DNA of 64,000 nt from Mermis nigrescens (taxonomy: Eukaryota > Nematoda > Enoplea > Mermithida > Mermithidae): assembly GCA_036768485.1 (NCBI GenBank), contig JAVLUZ010000169.1, forward strand, positions 994,936-1,058,935, written 5' to 3'. The notes below the pieces were generated by a model that did not search any database, had not been told where the DNA came from, and saw nothing but the letters and a program-made list of their open reading frames with translations. Of the stretch, positions 41,301-52,194 are shown in pieces (positions within the stretch are counted from its first letter, which is position 1; every line of letters starts with the position of its first letter). The position numbers were made by a program, and so were the translations under genes.

Positions 41301-44300
41301 ATGGCTCATGATTTTGGGGAAGCAGTTTTCATGCTAACTGTACATGGCAGTTTGACTCTGCTAAAATGTGAAAGCCGAACAACACCAAATCATTTTTGGT
41401 TGTTTCGGAAGAATAAAACTTCTCGTTTATCAGATGGATTGCAATGTACTTATTTTCAATGTCAAAATTGCAGCAAATTAGGAGGTGAAAAAAGTCGGGT
41501 CAAGGTTATAGATAATCGAATTACAACGGATCCAGAAGTAGGCCATAATCCACTTTGCGAACCGCTGGATTTAAGTTCAACCGAAGCTCTTTGCTTGAAA
41601 AGAGAAATTATTAAATCAGCTGCAGAAGGCGAGAAACCGATTCGAGCATACAGGTAATAATTCGTGCTCCATCAGATATAGGGCTGTAGTAAGGATAGGG
41701 GGCGTGGGGGCGCCGGTAAACTAACTTTTCTTAACAGTCGAAAATAGGTCCGACTGAAAATTTTTTCGAATTTTTGCTTAAAAATGGAAGGAAATTATGT
41801 TTAAATAGTTGATTCTGTGCTCCAGAAATCTTTTTAGGAATCATAAAAATGTTTACTACTATAAGAATAAGTCTTTGATGCCGAAATATGACTTCCAGGC
41901 CGCCAAAAAGCAAATAAATGTCATTGGAAAAAATGGAAAAATTTATGAAATTATGATCACCGACGGCCGAAAAATCAACTTTCCATTCCTTATCTCACCA
42001 ATCACTTTGGGCTAATGGGGGCCCGCCGTCCCCATCACCCTAAATCTGTCCCTTAATTCCTCCAATAAGCCGCCCCTCTGAATTTTCCCTTGAATCCGCC
42101 TCTGCCCCTGAATTCGTGGAAGTTTTTCTTATCGTGCTAACAAGAATTGCAGAAAATTTGATTTATTTTACAGATTTATCCTATATGAAGAAGTTAAAAT
42201 TGCACCAAATAGACATTTTTTATCTAGATTAAAACGAACTAATCGAAATTACGCAATCCAGGGACGTATATAAGCGCAATGTACTAAGACATTTACGTTT
42301 ATCTTGCTTCATTGACTCAAGCTTGCTTATCTTCTGGTGTACCACTTTTGAATTTTTTGCAATTGTACGATGTACAACTTTTTCATACGTTTTTTACTTA
42401 TTAACCTTAGCATTTGTGATTATATAGACTGATCTGCAGACTGAAGAAGCTAAAAATATATATCGAACATGTATCTTTCGAGAACAAGGTCGAGAAATCA
42501 TGAAATAAAAAATTCACTTCAATTTTTAAAATAACTTTGTTCGAAATATCGAATGCGGAATTCATTGGTTTAAAAATGCATATTTTATAATTTTAAGGAG
42601 CGGTCTAGCTAAAATACCGCGGCGCTTTCCAAACGAGAATGTTCGGCAAGAGGTTTCCTTGGCTGTTCCAGCATTTCGTTCTATGCGTTCTTCTTTGTAT
42701 AGGTATGACTAACATATATTTTTAAAACATGAACTACGATTGATGCGCAGCCGATCTGATGAGTTCCAAAAATGAAATTACGTCAAAATTGTCACAATTA
42801 CGCCAAAACCTGTTTATGTGCTGAAATAACCGAGAATCTATGTTATTCTACACTAGCTGATTAATTTTAAACTATGTTATTGAAACTCTGAAACTATGTT
42901 ATTCTACACTGGCTGGAGAGTTTAGAGGGGGCAGGGGCACCCCCTGTCGTCGAAAAATTAGGCGCAAAAAAGAGCACGCTCTATCCATTAAGATAAAAAA
43001 TTCTGAGTTTTTCGAAAAAAATTTTTCCATCCAAAAGAGCTATAAAAAAGTGTTATTTTTGGTCAGACTTGGGCCAAAATGATAGAAAATACTTCACATC
43101 GGGCGCGAAGGCCGAAAATTCGAAAATTTAACATCAAAGACAGTCAATTTTTCCATCTTTCCGTGCATTATCTTACCTAACAAAAATTTAATTCCGGCTA
43201 AGGGGGCGCCCCCCCTTAAATACGGCCCTGCTGGGAGATATAGACCCTAAACCTCCTCCCACATGCATGTCTGGTCACTAATCATTATCACTTTGTTTAT
43301 GATGGTTTTTTATCCCATGCTTGTGACTTGAACAAAGATTCGTATTCTTATTCAGTAACAAGCCAATGCATGTCACTTCTGAACTTTTTATTATTTAGGG
43401 CTAGTTCGAAATGTCTGATTCCAATTCCAAGCCTTGACATGTTGCCAGTCGAGTATCAACTGACATTGAACGGGCGCGAAGCCTTTGCTAGAAATGATCC
43501 AGAGCCTCATGAGCGTTTTCTGCTTTTGAATGAAGAACGAATGCTAGTCTATGGATCTGACCTCGAGTTAGAAGTGATGTTTAATTCTGAATTTTGGATC
43601 GGCGACGGAACGTTCGAAATGTGTCCATCTATCTTTAGTCAGCTTTACACTATTCACGCATTCGTGAACGGAGAAGGTGAGTACGAGTTTACGACCATAC
43701 ATGCACAGCGTAGCCGATCTTGGAGGGGGTCAACCGGATCGAGAAAAGTCAAAAATGAACGTTTTTTGGGGTCAAGATACATAACCTAGAAACTAAAAAT
43801 AAAATTATGGGGATCTGCAAAGGGTATTTCACTTGAAGATGCAAGCCCTCAAACCCTCCTCACCACACATGGGCGTGGGGGTTTGGGGGTATGCACCCCA
43901 GAAGTTGAAATACCCCCAGAAATCAAAATGCTACCCCCGCCTAATTCCATTATTAAATTTTGTTTTTTCATGATTTTTTTGATGCCAATGAAATTAATTA
44001 GTATTAAGATTTATATTATATTTATTATTATATTTATTATATTTATTTATATTTATTAATCCAGTACGATTTAAATATTAATATTTTTAGGAATCCCGTG
44101 CTGTTATGCTTTATTGCCTGACAAGACACGCAATAGCTACGAGTCCATCTTTCGTGCCATTTTGGATGCGATAACGTTGCGGTTCGGAGGACTAGGTAGC
44201 TTACATACGTTCATTCTCGATTTTGAAGCTGCTGCACACAATGCTGTTCGAACTGTTTTTCCTGGTGTTACTACTAAGGGATGTTTATTCCATTTTGGAC

Positions 44301-45822
44301 AAGCTCTGATCAGGAACCTTCAGCGCTTTGGGCTCATGCATCAGTACGAAGATGAAGAATCGAATGTGCGCCAGTGGGTAAAACTGTTAAAGGCTTTAGC
44401 CCTCCTTCCTTCGGATTTAGTCATGGAAGCTTGGCATAACTGGCTAAGCGTTTTTCCGGCGGTAGATGATGCAATCGTTCAAAGACAGCTAGAAAATTTA
44501 GCGAACTATTTCCGAGTAAGCTACGCTTGCAAAGCTCTTGCTTGAATTTATGGTCTCGGTCGGCGAAGTCTCTTATATTCCAAACAATTTTTGAGAAAAA
44601 ATGAAAATACTAAGAATTTCGCACGTAAATCAGGTGTGCATATATTTCAAGTTTTGACATTCGTTAATTTCCTGGACTTAGCATTTGCGACTTAAAACGA
44701 TTTAACCATAGCCATTTTTATGCATCTGGTAAAATTAGATCGAAAATTCTGGGTAATCTTTAATCACCTTAGCGTATCGTTGATTTTTTTGGTGGAATTT
44801 CATAATGACTAGTTTTAAATAACGAGAGAATATTTTTAAAAATTATCATTTATTATGAAAATTGCAAAATTTTCGGCCAAACAAGTTCTGCGCGTAAGCA
44901 TATTTCTATTTGTTCACTGTTGGTCGCTATTATTGTATGGAATGGGAATTCTGGGGTTGTTGTTTTTTTCCGAAGGAGTCAGGAATAAAATTGGGCAGCA
45001 TAAAAACTCTGGGGAGCGGGTCAGAGGATGGGTCAGTTCAGAACACCTAGATTAAAAAATAAGACTAAAAAATTTGGAATTTTTTATCATTTCGAGAATC
45101 ATTGTCAAATATATCAAGTCTTTGAAAAATTGCTAAAACCACACAAGAAAGACAAATAAAGAGTAACATATGCAGATAAGCACACAGCATGGGCCGTCAG
45201 CTATCCATCATAAAAGTTTTTCAATTAAAATGGTCTAAATTTTATGCTAAATGTTGGATTAATCTTTTAAAAAATTCTGATTCGCCATTTGCAGCAGGTT
45301 TTGTACAATTTTACATAGTTTTGTTTTTTGCATTGATAGTTGTCCGACTTTGTATTTATTTTGCCTCATTTTTGGCAAAAACCTCTTTGAATTTCTCGAT
45401 CTAATCAATTTGATCTCTCAAAGACAACTTGGTTGAATGGCACGTGGAATGTAAGCATATGGAATCATTTTGAGAATGAATGGCGAGTTAATAATATGCC
45501 GGGACCAAGGACAACAAACCATGCCGAAGGGTGGCACAATCGAATCAATCACGATTTCGGCCATCCGCATCCTGCACTCAATACGTTTTTGCACTGGCTT
45601 CAACAAACATCGAATGTAAACGATATACGAATCAGACAGTTGCAAAATGGTGAACCACCTCGCGCAAGACTCGACCAGTACGTCCAAGTGGATAACAGTA
45701 TCGCCCGTGCAAAGTTCCACTTCTCCCAGGAACGTGCTTTGATACCAGTGGGTGCAGGTTTCGAAAATATATTGACTGAGATTCAAAGATATCTGCGCTA
45801 CGTTGTACATCTGATTGGCTAG
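41301..45822 (+). CDS. FLYWCH-domain MULE transposase, six exons
   Basis: Exon 1 41301-41653 (FLYWCH-type zinc domain: YFQCQNC ... HNPLCEP); exon 2 42174-~42265; exon 3 ~42600-42712; exon 4 43399-43676; exon 5 44091-44515; exon 6 45424-45822. Junctions 1-2, 3-4, 4-5 and 5-6 use GT-AG and keep frame (AG|gtaata, ag|gtatga, G|gtgagt, cga|gtaagc). The 2-3 junction could not be resolved. The DDE triad is visible: Asp in FWIGDGTFEM, Asp in FILDFEAAAHN, Glu in TNHAEGWHN, with the CLFHFGQ motif between the second Asp and the Glu. It may be intact, which would make this a recently active element. MITEs lie in introns 1 and 3. Confidence 0.8.
41667..42110. mobile_element. 444-bp insertion with 8-bp duplication in intron 1
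   Basis: Flanked by AATTCGTG at 41659-41666 and 42111-42118. The right end is GC-rich and reads as the inverse of caggggcagaggcggatt, a hAT-MITE-type end; the left end is poorly matched. The 8-bp duplication fits hAT. It lies wholly in an intron, so the transposase frame is unaffected. Confidence 0.55.
42913..43233. mobile_element. Probable hAT-type MITE in intron 3
   Basis: Left end ctggagagtttagagggggc and right end cccttaaatacggccctgctgg are inverse-related and resemble the widespread CAGGGCCGTATTTAAGG-type arthropod ends. GC-rich tips enclose an AT-rich core. The target duplication is not clear. Confidence 0.45.
43840..43990 (+). repeat. Interspersed GC-rich repeat copy in intron 4
   Basis: Contains the cacacatgggcgtgggggtttgggggtatgcacccc-like block in common with 12880-13215 and 57030-57270. 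It lies in the transposase intron. Confidence 0.55.
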
Positions 45823-46054
45823 CTACGATTTTTCGTCAAACATAATACGAATTTTTTTGAATAAATCTTGGACGTTAAATTCTCAGATCTTACTCCATTC
45901 TGATAATATTGAAACTAAACTTTTCTGAACTTAAGTGTCTAAAAATTTGAGCTGGCATGAGTGCTTTTATTTAAAATAATTATATAAATTGTATTTGATG
46001 AGACATAAAACATTCACTCAACAGGTCGGATGCATGAAGAGATTGGATTTCCGA
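45823..46054. other. 3' untranslated/spacer DNA of the MULE
   Basis: AT-rich with an AATAAA at about 45859-45865 that could serve as polyadenylation signal for the transposase; otherwise nothing seen. Confidence 0.4.
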
Positions 46055-46270
46055 ACACATGGGATGCACGAACACATGGGACGCACGAACAGGTGGGACG
46101 CACGAACAGGTGGGACGCACGAACAGGTGGGACGCACGAACACGTGGGATTTTCGAACAGGTGGGACGCACGAACAGGTGGGACGCACAAACACATGGGA
46201 CGCACGAACAGGTGGGACGCACGAACAGGTGGGACGCACGAACACATGGGACACACAAACAGGTGGGTCA
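46055..46270 (-). repeat. Right 17-bp tandem array (TIR)
   Basis: About twelve copies of gggacgcacgaacaggt, the reverse complement of the left array. Variants such as gggatttt... and acacatggg occur in register with variants of the left array. Confidence 0.9.
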
Positions 46271-46399
46271 CAATCAAAATCTTAAACATATAAACTCTGC
46301 CCTTGTAGGCACGAAGCACCAAATTTCGGGTAAAAATTCTTTAGGGTAGTGTACTGATTATATTCTGAGCATTTTTATCCGATTTGGATAGTCTAGCAG

Positions 46400-46987
46400 A
46401 GCACTGCTAGACTTTCAACGACAACTTCATTATTGTCTTCTCGTTTCATCTGCTCATCCTCAAATAGATCGGCATTTTTGCGAATCAATTTTTTAAACAT
46501 GTATTTTCGACTCGCCCAAGCTGTCTCATCAGCTTCCTTTTTTTCCAAATTTTAATGTTTGCCAGTAAAAATTATTAGCGTTTTCTAGTTCTTCCCTTAA
46601 TTCGCTTTCATTTAGAGCATCTAGGAGTGAGCCATAAAGATCATAGAGATTATGGATTTTATCAACAAAACTGCTGTAAAATGGTTCGCTTTAGAGGTCT
46701 TGTATACTGTTCGGAAAATCTTCGAAATCTGAAAGCACGACTTTTACTAAAAAGCGCCAAAACGGGTTAGTCCAACCAGTTTCGATTACAGTCTCATTTG
46801 AGCTGCTTTCAGACACATCTGAAGAATCCCCATTGTTACTGCCTTCACTGCTATTATCATCCGTCATTTGTTCAGACTCTGATGTATCAGTCCTCATATC
46901 TGATATCCCATGCATGAGGTATTTGTGTCTTTTTAAAGTAAAATTATTAAGTAATTGCTTACCACAGATTTCACAGATTTTATTCAT
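46400..46987 (-). pseudogene. C2H2 zinc finger gene, copy 1
   Basis: Starts MNKICEICGKQL at 46987; one C2H2 finger (CEICGKQLLNNFTLKRHKYLMH), then an acidic Ser-rich region and WTNPFWRFLVKVVLSDF. The first frame ends at 46691; further matching sequence (DEQMKRE-type region) continues in other frames to about 46400. It is nearly identical to copy 2 in the other arm. The function is unknown; a DNA-binding element gene is likely. Confidence 0.6.
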
Positions 46988-47171
46988 TTTGTCAACTATT
47001 CAAGATGTGGCATTCCCTTATATAAACTTTATTGCACATGGGATCCGCGTTTACATCACATTCTTGACGTAGAAGCTCACATTCTTGACGTAGAAGCTCA
47101 CATTCTTCACAATATTGGTCACTACCGTCACTTCATTCAATTCTATAGCCTAGCATGCGTTTTCTTCATGT

Positions 47172-48172
47172 GCAGGACCTTAAGCCTGGTTCTGAAGTGA
47201 AAATTATCGTTGATAAAGTGCTCCGATTTTTGACAATATCTCCAAGAATCTTAATTTTTGTCGGTAATATCGTCAATATTAATACAACCTCACACAGAAA
47301 GGTGGTTTGCTAGTCAGTTGTTAGCTGATGCAACTACAAATATGTGATTTTTATGAAGCGCGCATAAGATATGCCCAATTGAGATTTTCAGCGGAATGTG
47401 GCGATGTGATGCTTTTTGTGCAGAATGTGATGCTTTTTGTGCAGAATGTGAGGATTTTGTGCACTTCACATTTTGCAGAAAAATCTCACATTCTAAATTG
47501 TGCACCTCACATTCTGCACAAAAAGCATCACATCGTCACATTCCTCTGAAAATTGGGCGCATTTGCTTTTAACTTATCAGTCGCCAAGGGTGAGAAGGTA
47601 TGAACCTCCTGGTACACATTTTCAGCGGAATGTGACGATGTGATGCTTTTTTGTGCAGAATGTGAGGATTGTGCACCTCACATTCTGCAGAAAAATCTCA
47701 CATTCCAAATTTTGCACCTCACATTCTGCACAAAAAGCATCACATCGCCACATTCTGCTGAAAATGTGTACCAGGAGGTTCATACCTTCTCGCCCTTGGC
47801 GACTGATAAGTTAAAAGCAAATGCGCCCAATTTTCAGAGGAATATGACGATGTGATGCTTTTTGTGCAGAATGTGAGGTGCACAGTTTAGAATGTGAGAT
47901 TTTTCTGCAAAATGTGAGGTGTATTAATATTGACACAAAAAGCATCACATCGCCACATTCCGCTGAAAATCTCAATTGGGCATATCTTATGCGTGCTTAA
48001 TAAAAATCACATATTTGTAGTTGCATCAGCTAACAACTGACCAGCAAGCTACCTTTCTGTGTGAGGTTGTATTAATATTGACGATATTGCCGACAAAAAT
48101 TAAGATTCTTGGAGATATTGTCAAAAATCGGAGCACTTTATCAACGATAATTTTCACTTCAGAACCAGGCTT
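47172..48172. mobile_element. Palindromic MITE-like element at the palindrome centre
   Basis: Ends are ttaagcctggttctgaagtg and its inverse, with TTAA at both borders (piggyBac-like target). The interior is a series of inverted blocks built from gcagaatgtgag/ctcacattctgc subrepeats, folding around about 47675. The terminal motif is shared with the satellite-ended element at 11929-13967, so the two are one family. Confidence 0.65.
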
Positions 48173-48365
48173 AAGGTCCTGCACATGAAGAAAACGCATG
48201 CTAGGCTATAGAATTGAATGAAGTGACGGTAGTGACCAATATTGTGAAGAATGTGAGCTTCTACGTCAAGAATGTGAGCTTCTACGTCAAGAATGTGATG
48301 TAAACGCGGATCCCATGTGCAATAAAGTTTATATAAGGAATGCCACATCTTGAATAGTTGACAAA

Positions 48366-48965
48366 ATGAATAAAATCTGTGAAATCTGTGGTAAGCAATT
48401 ACTTAATAATTTTACTTTAAAAAGACACAAATACCTCATGCATGGGATATCAGATATGAGGAATGATACATCAGAGTCTGAACAAATGACGGATAATGAT
48501 AGCAGTGAAGGCAGTAACAATGGGGATTCTTCAGATGTGTCTGAAAGCAGCTCAAATGAGGCTGTAATCGAAACTGGTTGGACTAACCCGTTTTGGCGCT
48601 TTTTAGTAAAAGTCGTGCTTTCAGATTTCGGAAGATTTTCCGAACAGTATACAAGACCTCCAAAGCGAACCATTTTACAGCAGTTTTGTTGATAAAATCC
48701 ATAATATCTATGATCTTTATGACTCACTCCTAGATGCTCTAAATGAAAGCAAATTAAGGGAAGAACTAGAAAACGCTAATAATTTTTACCGGCATACATT
48801 AAAATTTGGAAAAAAAGGAAGCTGATGAGACAGCTTGGGCCAGTCGAAAATACATGTTTAAAAAAATTGATTCGCAAAAAATGCCGATCTATTTGAGGAT
48901 GAGCAGATGAAACGAGAAGAAAATAATGAAGTTGTCGTTGAAGAGTCTAGCAGTGCTCTGCTAGA
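48366..48965 (+). pseudogene. C2H2 zinc finger gene, copy 2
   Basis: 108-codon first frame, same domain order as copy 1: C2H2 finger at residues 5-27, acidic Ser/Asp/Glu tract at ~33-75, then GWTNPFWRFLVKVVL. The frame changes at about 48625, where copies 1 and 2 differ by an indel; further conserved charged sequence continues to about 48960. Its mirror position in the palindrome means both copies are transcribed outward from the centre. Confidence 0.6.
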
Positions 48966-49334
48966 CTATCCAAATCGGATAAAAATGCTCAGAATATAAT
49001 CAGTACACTACCCTAAAGAATTTTTACCCGAAATTTGGTGCTTCGTGCCTACAAGGGCAGAGTTTATATGTTTAAGATTTTAACCCGTTTTATGATGTTT
49101 TATGCGTTGACTAATGCGTTGTGGTGTGGAAATTTGCATTGATCATGTGCTATATGTTGTGCTGCCTGGCTAATTCTCTGTAAATTTTTATTTGGCTTGT
49201 TTTTTCTGATTTTGATTAATTAAGGTGTTGTATTATTGTTGTATAGCCTGACATCCAAATTCTAGCGCTTCGCTTTTTGATAATGATTTATTATGCACGC
49301 ACTCACATGTCTTCAGTTCGAAAAACATGCAAAA

Positions 49335-49510
49335 ATAGAACCTATGATGACTCATCATCTGCGAGTCAACGTGCAGTGAGTTGATGATATGAACTAAAAT
49401 TAGAAGAGTAGCATGGGGGACCCTGCTGCTAGTTATGCGAATTAAAGTTAATTGGTTCCGCCCATCCTGGATAAACCAACTGTGAATAGTTGGGCGATTC
49501 ACGCTGTGCT
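49335..49510 (-). repeat. Polinton end fragment 1
   Basis: Holds the subterminal chain of the Polinton family: gagtcaacgtgcag, actaaaattag, gtagcatggggga, ccgcccatcctggataa and a degenerate aactgtgaatagttgggcg. The outermost dyad is missing. No element genes are next to it. Confidence 0.7.
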
Positions 49511-49589
49511 TAAAATAGAATGTCAGAAATTCGGCGCTTCGAGCCCATGCTTTAATGTGTAGTGAATCAACATAGCTGATGATCTGAAC

Positions 49590-49867
49590 TAAAATTAGAG
49601 CAGGCCAGTAAAGGGGGACGCTGCTCGCTACTTATGCAGATTAAATTAATTTGTTCCGCCCGTCCAGGATAACCGACTGTGCATCAATAGTTCGGTGCTT
49701 TGCGCCTATACTTTTGAGCTTTATTGTCTAGTAGTATGGCCGAAAATTCGGCATCAAGCGGCTGAGTGCACGTGTACTAAGAGCGTGAGTGGTCCAAATG
49801 GAGTCTCTATGCTTAAGCATGTGCTATGCTTAACCATTGTACAGCCAGATGGTCCAGGAGTACTACT
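49590..49867 (-). repeat. Polinton end fragment 2 (complete TIR tip)
   Basis: Same chain as fragment 1 but reaching the tip: ccgcccgtccaggataacc, tctatgcttaagcatgtgc dyad and a terminal ggagtactact, the inverse of the AGTAGTACTCC tip at 13974. It is in tandem with fragment 1 and is cut by the N gap. Confidence 0.75.
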
Positions 49868-49967
49868 NNNNNNNNNNNNNNNNNNNNNNNNNNNNNNNNN
49901 NNNNNNNNNNNNNNNNNNNNNNNNNNNNNNNNNNNNNNNNNNNNNNNNNNNNNNNNNNNNNNNNNNN
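49868..49967. other. Assembly gap (100 N placeholder)
   Basis: Exactly 100 N, so its true length is probably unknown. Confidence 1.
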
Positions 49968-50012
49968 GATCTGACCAGTCGGAAATCGGCTAAAGTTTCT
50001 AATATGGTTCTG

Positions 50013-50255
50013 TCACTGATTCTCCTAAGAATCCTTTTTCTGATAGATTTGAGGACGCCGAGTTCAGAAAAAAGCGTTTAGAGGAGGCTGACGAACATTT
50101 GTGGAGATGGAGCCCTTCAAACTTTCAAAAAAATGTGATTTTCAATATGTTCTTAGGGCTCTATATCTCCACAAATATTCGTCAACCCCTAGAACGGGTT
50201 TTTTCTGAACTCAGCGTCTTTGAATCTATCAGAAAAAAGTATTTTAGGAGAATCG
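50013..50255. repeat. Short palindromic element
   Basis: Arms 50013-50125 and 50155-50255 are inverse copies (gattctcctaagaatcc...; ctgacgaacatttgtggagat), loop about 30 bp. It is probably a foldback MITE. A related sequence follows at 50260-50410 and 50640-50850. Confidence 0.7.
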
Positions 50256-51344
50256 ATGAAAAAAAATTTGAAAAAAATATGCGAAAAAAGAAAAAAGTTA
50301 TGCAAAAGCCCCATTGCAAATCTGATGTTAAAAATGCGTAAAAACGCTGTTTTTGGGAAAATTGAGAAAAAATCATATTATAAAAAATTTGGAACGGAGT
50401 CATCAAAATGTTCTTTACTGCCGTAGTATGCAAAGATGTACATATGAATAGACTTGATATTAATTACGTTCTTAGGCTTAGGCTTAGAAAGTGTATTCAC
50501 ATTGGTGCCAGCTGATGGTCTGAGCCTGAGACAATTTTTGCCCCAATTGTGCCTTAGGCTTAGACCATCTCTGGCACCAACTTGATATGCTTGGCAAGTC
50601 CAAAACAATAACTACTTGATGAATCGAGTACAACCTTGCTTCGGCTTTTTAACGTCAGAACTGTAATGTAGAAATGTTAAAAATGGGGGCTTCGCAGAAA
50701 AATTTCTTGGAAAAAAATTTTTGCAAAAAAAAAATATGCACAAGCCCCCATTTTAAACATTTTTACATTAAAGTTCTGAGTTTAAAAAAGCGTAAAAACA
50801 TTGTCTTTGGGAAAATTGAGACAAAACCATATTAGAAAAAATTCCAGAAAATCTTCAGAAGCTATTATTTCTAAAGCATAATTTGCGAGCATTCGGATTC
50901 AATACGTGGAAGCTCCCAAGCACTTAGGCTGATGAACATGTAGAATGCGGCGCAAGCAGCAGCAGTAGCAGTAGTGAAGACTCAAATAATATTGAGTGTA
51001 ATAGCAGCGACATAGAATTTATTGATGATTCGGACAATGCAACACTGGACTTAATGTTTCTTGTGATATAAATAGTAATAAAACTTGATTTGAAAAGGGC
51101 ACCTAACTTTGCGCTTACCATTCACAATTGAATAGAGCAGTCGCTCATCATTTCTCTCCCAATACCCACCTCAAGTATGTGTCAGGCAATAATATTTTCC
51201 TTGTCTGACTCCGGCTCCCGGCCCCGGCTCAGCTGGGGCCGGGAATTTTCTCAGCCCTGGTACCGCCCCGGCCAAAAAGTCCGCCCCGGTCAATCACTGG
51301 TCGCTTCATAATACTTACTATTCTGTAGAAGTAGCGACTAAAGA
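50256..51344. other. Small inverted repeats and GC-rich patch, no gene
   Basis: Holds an inverted repeat at 50470-50580 (ggcttaggcttaga / tctaagcctaaggc type), another at 50660-50765 (atgttaaaaatgggggctt / aagcccccattttaaacat) and a GC-rich self-complementary patch at 51215-51300 (ccccggc/gccgggg). No coding sequence could be supported. Confidence 0.5.
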
Positions 51345-51510
51345 TTAATTGACGTCGACTTATCTAAATTTATTAGAGGGTTGGCGTAAATCATCAGTTT
51401 TATGACCCATTTGTCGCCTTTTTCTGTGTGCTTTCACTCGACTGTACGCTTCTATTATTCTCTTGCATCCTTCGTGATGGTCGCGTTTCAGCAATAATTC
51501 ATTCAGTTCA
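51345..51510 (+). mobile_element. LINE 3' end fragment (5'-truncated copy)
   Basis: Matches the 3' end of the LINE at 52195-53380: gtcgacttatctaaatttattagaggg, then the cgcttttattcttttgaccg-like part and the gtcgcgtttcagcaataa end. Severe 5' truncation is typical of LINE copies. Confidence 0.7.
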
Positions 51511-51839
51511 ATCCACCGTTTTTTTCCAGCAATTTGATTCACATTATAGACCAAACCCAAAATTTTTTTCCACTTTCCGACCTTTTTCCACATTTTTGGG
51601 AGGTCTACAAACGTTAAAAATAGAGCGCCTGTGTTGAAAAAGCAGTGTTTTTTAAGTAGAAAATTTTATGTACACATGCAATAGCGGTGTTTGATGCACT
51701 TTTTGTATAAAATTTCGCGCTCTAGAAGAAATATCACGATCAGTATACGTTATTAGTGTTAAAATTAGAATTTCCTTCCTTCAGTAAAGCATTTTAGCGA
51801 ATTCTGAAGTCGTTTCTGACAATTAAAACTATAATTTAT

Positions 51840-52190
51840 CAAATGGCGCGAAGCGCAGAAAAATTTTGAAATTTTAGCTCTCTAAATCATTTTTGCATTA
51901 CAAAAACTATACAGAAGGTGAGGATTTTCAATTGTGAGTGGAGTTCTAGGACCAGATTATTAATAAAAATTCTGCAATTGGCGCCGTACGGCTTAAGCAT
52001 TAATAACAAGTAAGAATAAAATCAATTTGGCGCGAAGCGCCGAAAATTTTGTAGTTTCACCTCTCTAAAACGCATTTCCGCATTACAAAACTAACCAAAT
52101 CCGTGCAGAAGATGAGGCTTTTCAATCGTGGTGAAGTTCTAGACCAGATTGTCGATAAAATGCTGCAATTGGCGCAGCGCAGCCCAAAGA
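51840..52190 (+). repeat. Two tandem copies of a ggcgcgaagcgcc repeat
   Basis: Units at about 51845 and 52027 share ggcgcgaagcgc, tctctaaa, gcattacaaaa, agatgaggcttttcaat-like and ttctagaccagatt-like blocks. Another fragment is at 54676-54745. They flank the LINE insertions. Confidence 0.65.
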
Positions 52191-52194
52191 ATAA

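Larger units (their letters stand above)
40607..46270 (+). mobile_element. Mutator-like (FLYWCH/MULE) transposon with 17-bp-repeat TIRs
   Basis: Both ends are arrays of a 17-bp unit in opposite orientation: acctgttcgtgcgtccc at 40607-40850 and its reverse complement at 46055-46270. Between them is one six-exon transposase gene on the plus strand. Long, subrepeat-bearing TIRs are known for MULEs. No clean 8-11 bp target duplication was found because the right array abuts the palindrome at 46270. Confidence 0.85.
46270..49085. repeat. 2.8 kb palindrome with two inverted C2H2 genes
   Basis: Positions x and about 95353-x are complementary over the whole span. For example, the cttaaacatataaactctgc block at 46282 mirrors the gcagagtttatatgtttaag block at 49058. 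Arms (~1.4 kb each) differ by scattered substitutions and indels, so they have aged separately. The centre (47172-48172) is itself a palindromic MITE-like element. The left border coincides with the MULE array, which may have cut it. Confidence 0.85.

Noticed and set aside
43999..44060. AT-rich run as a possible origin or matrix attachment site
   Set aside because: It lies in a transposase intron and is a simple (TATTTAT)n-like repeat; nothing else supports a function.
45980..46349. Open frames full of RTGGTHEQVG or CSCVPPVRASH words
   Set aside because: Artefacts of the 17-bp MULE array; 17 bp is not a multiple of three, so all frames look alike.
49233..49502. An 89-codon minus-strand frame
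   Set aside because: It crosses a Polinton TIR fragment and has no counterpart in the other TIR copies.
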